DNA from: Xanthobacteraceae bacterium
Lineage (GTDB): Bacteria; Pseudomonadota; Alphaproteobacteria; Rhizobiales; Xanthobacteraceae
NCBI GenBank assembly: GCA_019746355.1
Contig: JAIESC010000013.1
Coordinates: 124,001 to 188,000, forward strand
DNA: 64,000 nucleotides
Reading direction: 5' to 3'
Below, piece after piece: positions 63,740 to 64,000 of the stretch; the first letter of the stretch is position 1; every line of letters begins with the position of its first letter. The notes beneath the pieces are model-generated. The model was not told the DNA's origin. It searched no databases and saw nothing but the letters and a program-made list of their open reading frames with translations. Both the position numbers and the translations under genes were made by a program.

Positions 63740-64000
63740 TCAGGCCTCGAACACGGGCGCCGGGTCGGTCTCGTCCGGCAGGGGAAAGCTTGCGACCAGC
63801 GCGCCGTGGCGCAGCGTGACCTCCAGGTGACTGCGAACCGCCGGCAGCCAGGCCTTGTCGATCTTGAGCTCAAGCGCGCGGGCGCCCGCGGCGATGAACG
63901 GGTCGAGCGGATGGGCAGGCGGCTTGACCTGCTTGGCCGGTTTGCTGCGCTTTGCGGTCTTGGCGGCCTTGCGCGCAATCCGCTGCTTCTTCGGACGCCG
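63740..64000 (-). CDS. atzG: AtzG-like DUF4089 protein, start beyond window edge
   Basis: The visible 86 codons translate to a Lys/Arg-rich front (RRPKKQRIARKAAKTAKRSK) and then a DUF4089/AtzG-like domain: PLDPFIAAGARALELKIDKA, WLPAVRSHLEVTLRHGALVA and FPLPDETDPAPVFEA at the end. AtzG is the small partner of AtzE; known AtzG proteins are about 65-70 residues and lack the basic front part. The frame stays open to the window edge, so the true start and whether the basic part belongs to the protein cannot be told here. Confidence 0.8.
   Translation of the reverse strand, partial: RRPKKQRIARKAAKTAKRSKPAKQVKPPAHPLDPFIAAGARALELKIDKAWLPAVRSHLEVTLRHGALVASFPLPDETDPAPVFEA

Overview
The window is a high-GC chromosomal segment from an alphaproteobacterium of the Hyphomicrobiales, most like the Bradyrhizobium/Rhodopseudomonas/Pseudolabrys group. 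The case rests on gene content (four tripartite-tricarboxylate-type 'Bug' binding proteins, TRAP transporters, acyl-CoA dehydrogenases, Atz-type amidohydrolases), repeated matches to the alphaproteobacterial EcfG general-stress promoter (GGAAC-N16/17-CGTT) and an alphaproteobacterial LexA box (GAAC-N7-GAAC). I see no rRNA, tRNA, CRISPR array, IS element or prophage. The species cannot be named from sequence alone.

Layout. 0-20 kb is a trehalose/alpha-glucan island: otsA, malQ, a divergent operon otsB - permuted ROK protein - glgP - sugar kinase, then glgE - treS/maltokinase fusion - glgB - glgX. Trehalose made by OtsAB, or isomerised by TreS, can be phosphorylated as maltose by the maltokinase domain, polymerised by GlgE, branched by GlgB and recovered by GlgX, GlgP and MalQ. 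No glgA or glgC is present here. Small membrane and hydrophilic stress-type proteins sit among these genes. At least three sites match the EcfG consensus exactly and others nearly so, which suggests the island is induced by the general stress response.

20-30 kb is a patchwork: a broken class II aldolase, a cupin dioxygenase with a luciferase-like monooxygenase, two copies of a 35-residue lipoprotein that are identical in protein but heavily diverged at synonymous sites, and a secreted envelope group made of an L,D-transpeptidase flanked by two paralogous proteins with a permuted-papain-like H...NCN signature. A short-chain dehydrogenase, an isoprenylcysteine methyltransferase-like protein, a membrane-linked hydrolase and a second luciferase-like enzyme follow.

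30-48 kb is catabolic: orphan Bug proteins, an NDP-forming acyl-CoA synthetase, DUF35 protein, thiolase, crotonase and two acyl-CoA dehydrogenases, a divergent MarR regulator, a complete TRAP transporter, an alpha/beta hydrolase, another acyl-CoA dehydrogenase and an AMP-forming acyl-CoA ligase. The substrate cannot be read from the sequence. 48-58 kb holds a DUF6883/DUF4926 pair, a MetE-like protein, a Rieske-FAD reductase fusion, an intergenic candidate SOS-controlled structured RNA, a NicX-like protein and the sulfite-reduction genes cysJ, cysI and a C-terminally truncated cysG. 58-64 kb carries a Bug protein, a class II aldolase, allophanate hydrolase (atzF), a GntR regulator, atzE and atzG, a urea/biuret-type nitrogen-release module.

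The strongest candidate for something undescribed is the SOS-box promoter at about 51.65 kb followed by a near-gapless five-way-junction RNA with no convincing protein. Other notable points are the twin lipoproteins and their shared upstream motif, the circularly permuted ROK protein, and the secreted H...NCN pair around an L,D-transpeptidase.
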